Shown piece after piece: positions 63,969-64,000 of a stretch of DNA of 64,000 bases (its first letter is position 1; every line of letters begins with the position of its first letter). This stretch comes from Oscillospiraceae bacterium. Its GTDB lineage: Bacteria; Bacillota; Clostridia; Oscillospirales; Oscillospiraceae. The translations under genes and the position numbers were made by a program. The notes under the pieces were generated by a model. It searched no databases. It saw only the letters and a list, made by a program, of their open reading frames with translations, and was not told the DNA's origin. The stretch is taken from the NCBI GenBank assembly GCA_017436955.1, contig JAFSCD010000001.1:62001-126000 (forward strand), read 5' to 3'.

Positions 63969-64000
63969 AAAATCACCGCCTTTTTGTTTATCATAACACA

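Overview
The window is a chromosome segment of an anaerobic Gram-positive bacterium, most likely a gut member of the Clostridia (Oscillospirales type). The signs are: lspA, lgt, a class B sortase and a teichoic-acid-style export cluster but no outer-membrane genes; a complete rimP-nusA-ylxR-ylxQ-infB-rbfA operon; primary sigma factor rpoD; a fused flavodiiron/flavin reductase/rubredoxin protein for O2 detoxification; NADP-type glutamate dehydrogenase; and many dispersed hairpin repeats of the kinds seen in gut Clostridia. The taxonomic call is inference; no rRNA is present. Genes are mostly GC-rich, while a few accessory genes (DUF559, two PH-like membrane proteins, the 57-58 kb group) are clearly AT-rich.

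Layout. 0-1.1 kb: a four-helix-bundle gene and a tRNA-Gly/Arg/His group separated by two hairpin arrays. 1.1-3.4 kb (minus): lspA-rluD-HAD phosphatase. 3.5-10.7 kb (plus): mtaB-queH-rRNA methyltransferase-lipid kinase, then thiN and a P-type ATPase. 10.8-13.5 kb: D,D-carboxypeptidase, a repeat-filled gap, an ADP-ribosylglycohydrolase. 13.6-18.7 kb: the nusA/infB operon. 18.9-24.1 kb: rpoD (minus), then lepA-mgtC-hemW. 24.2-26.8 kb: DnaD, a DnaC-like ATPase and a HAD phosphatase. 26.8-28.3 kb: an unusual tRNA-Leu locus with broken tRNA copies, a 199-bp tandem repeat, and an inverted-repeat element carrying a DUF559 nuclease-like gene. 28.4-33.1 kb: tdk, a membrane protein, a chromate-transporter pair and KtrB/KtrA. 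33.2-34.4 kb: tRNA-Asp, tRNA-Gly, a second hairpin array and an AT-rich gene. 34.6-49 kb: aldolase, sortase B, gdhA, prmA, an M16 peptidase pair, lgt, an acyltransferase, and a thioredoxin/Crp-Fnr/flavodiiron redox block. 49-64 kb: cell-surface genes (polytopic protein, acyltransferases, CDP-glycerol transferase, TagGH-like exporter), a second ADP-ribosylglycohydrolase with TraX, an XRE/lipoprotein locus with paired operators, an ABC exporter operon that includes an overlooked 49-residue membrane protein, and a PH-like protein.

How parts work together. The trxA-trxB operon and the fdp gene flank a Crp/Fnr regulator. Both of their promoters carry the same 13-bp palindrome centred about 40 bp upstream of the start and lack a good -35 box, so the regulator is probably the activator of a small redox regulon. 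The tagGH/CDP-glycerol transferase/acyltransferase run forms one surface-polymer operon behind a strong promoter.

Most unusual signals. (1) Two 174-bp arrays of small hairpins spaced by TGATAT (left half) and ATATCA (right half), both directly behind tRNA terminators; in each, one array end supplies a TTGAAA -35 box for the next gene, and stem sequences co-vary between copies. (2) tRNA-Leu and tRNA-Asp are each followed by a 150-200-bp gene-less element that ends in a second copy of the tRNA 3' end plus a second terminator, with an inverted T-arm copy and a GGT-loop hairpin inside. (3) A DUF559 gene lies inside the same inverted-repeat element that occurs, gene-less, at six other places in the window, suggesting a parent/MITE-like relationship.
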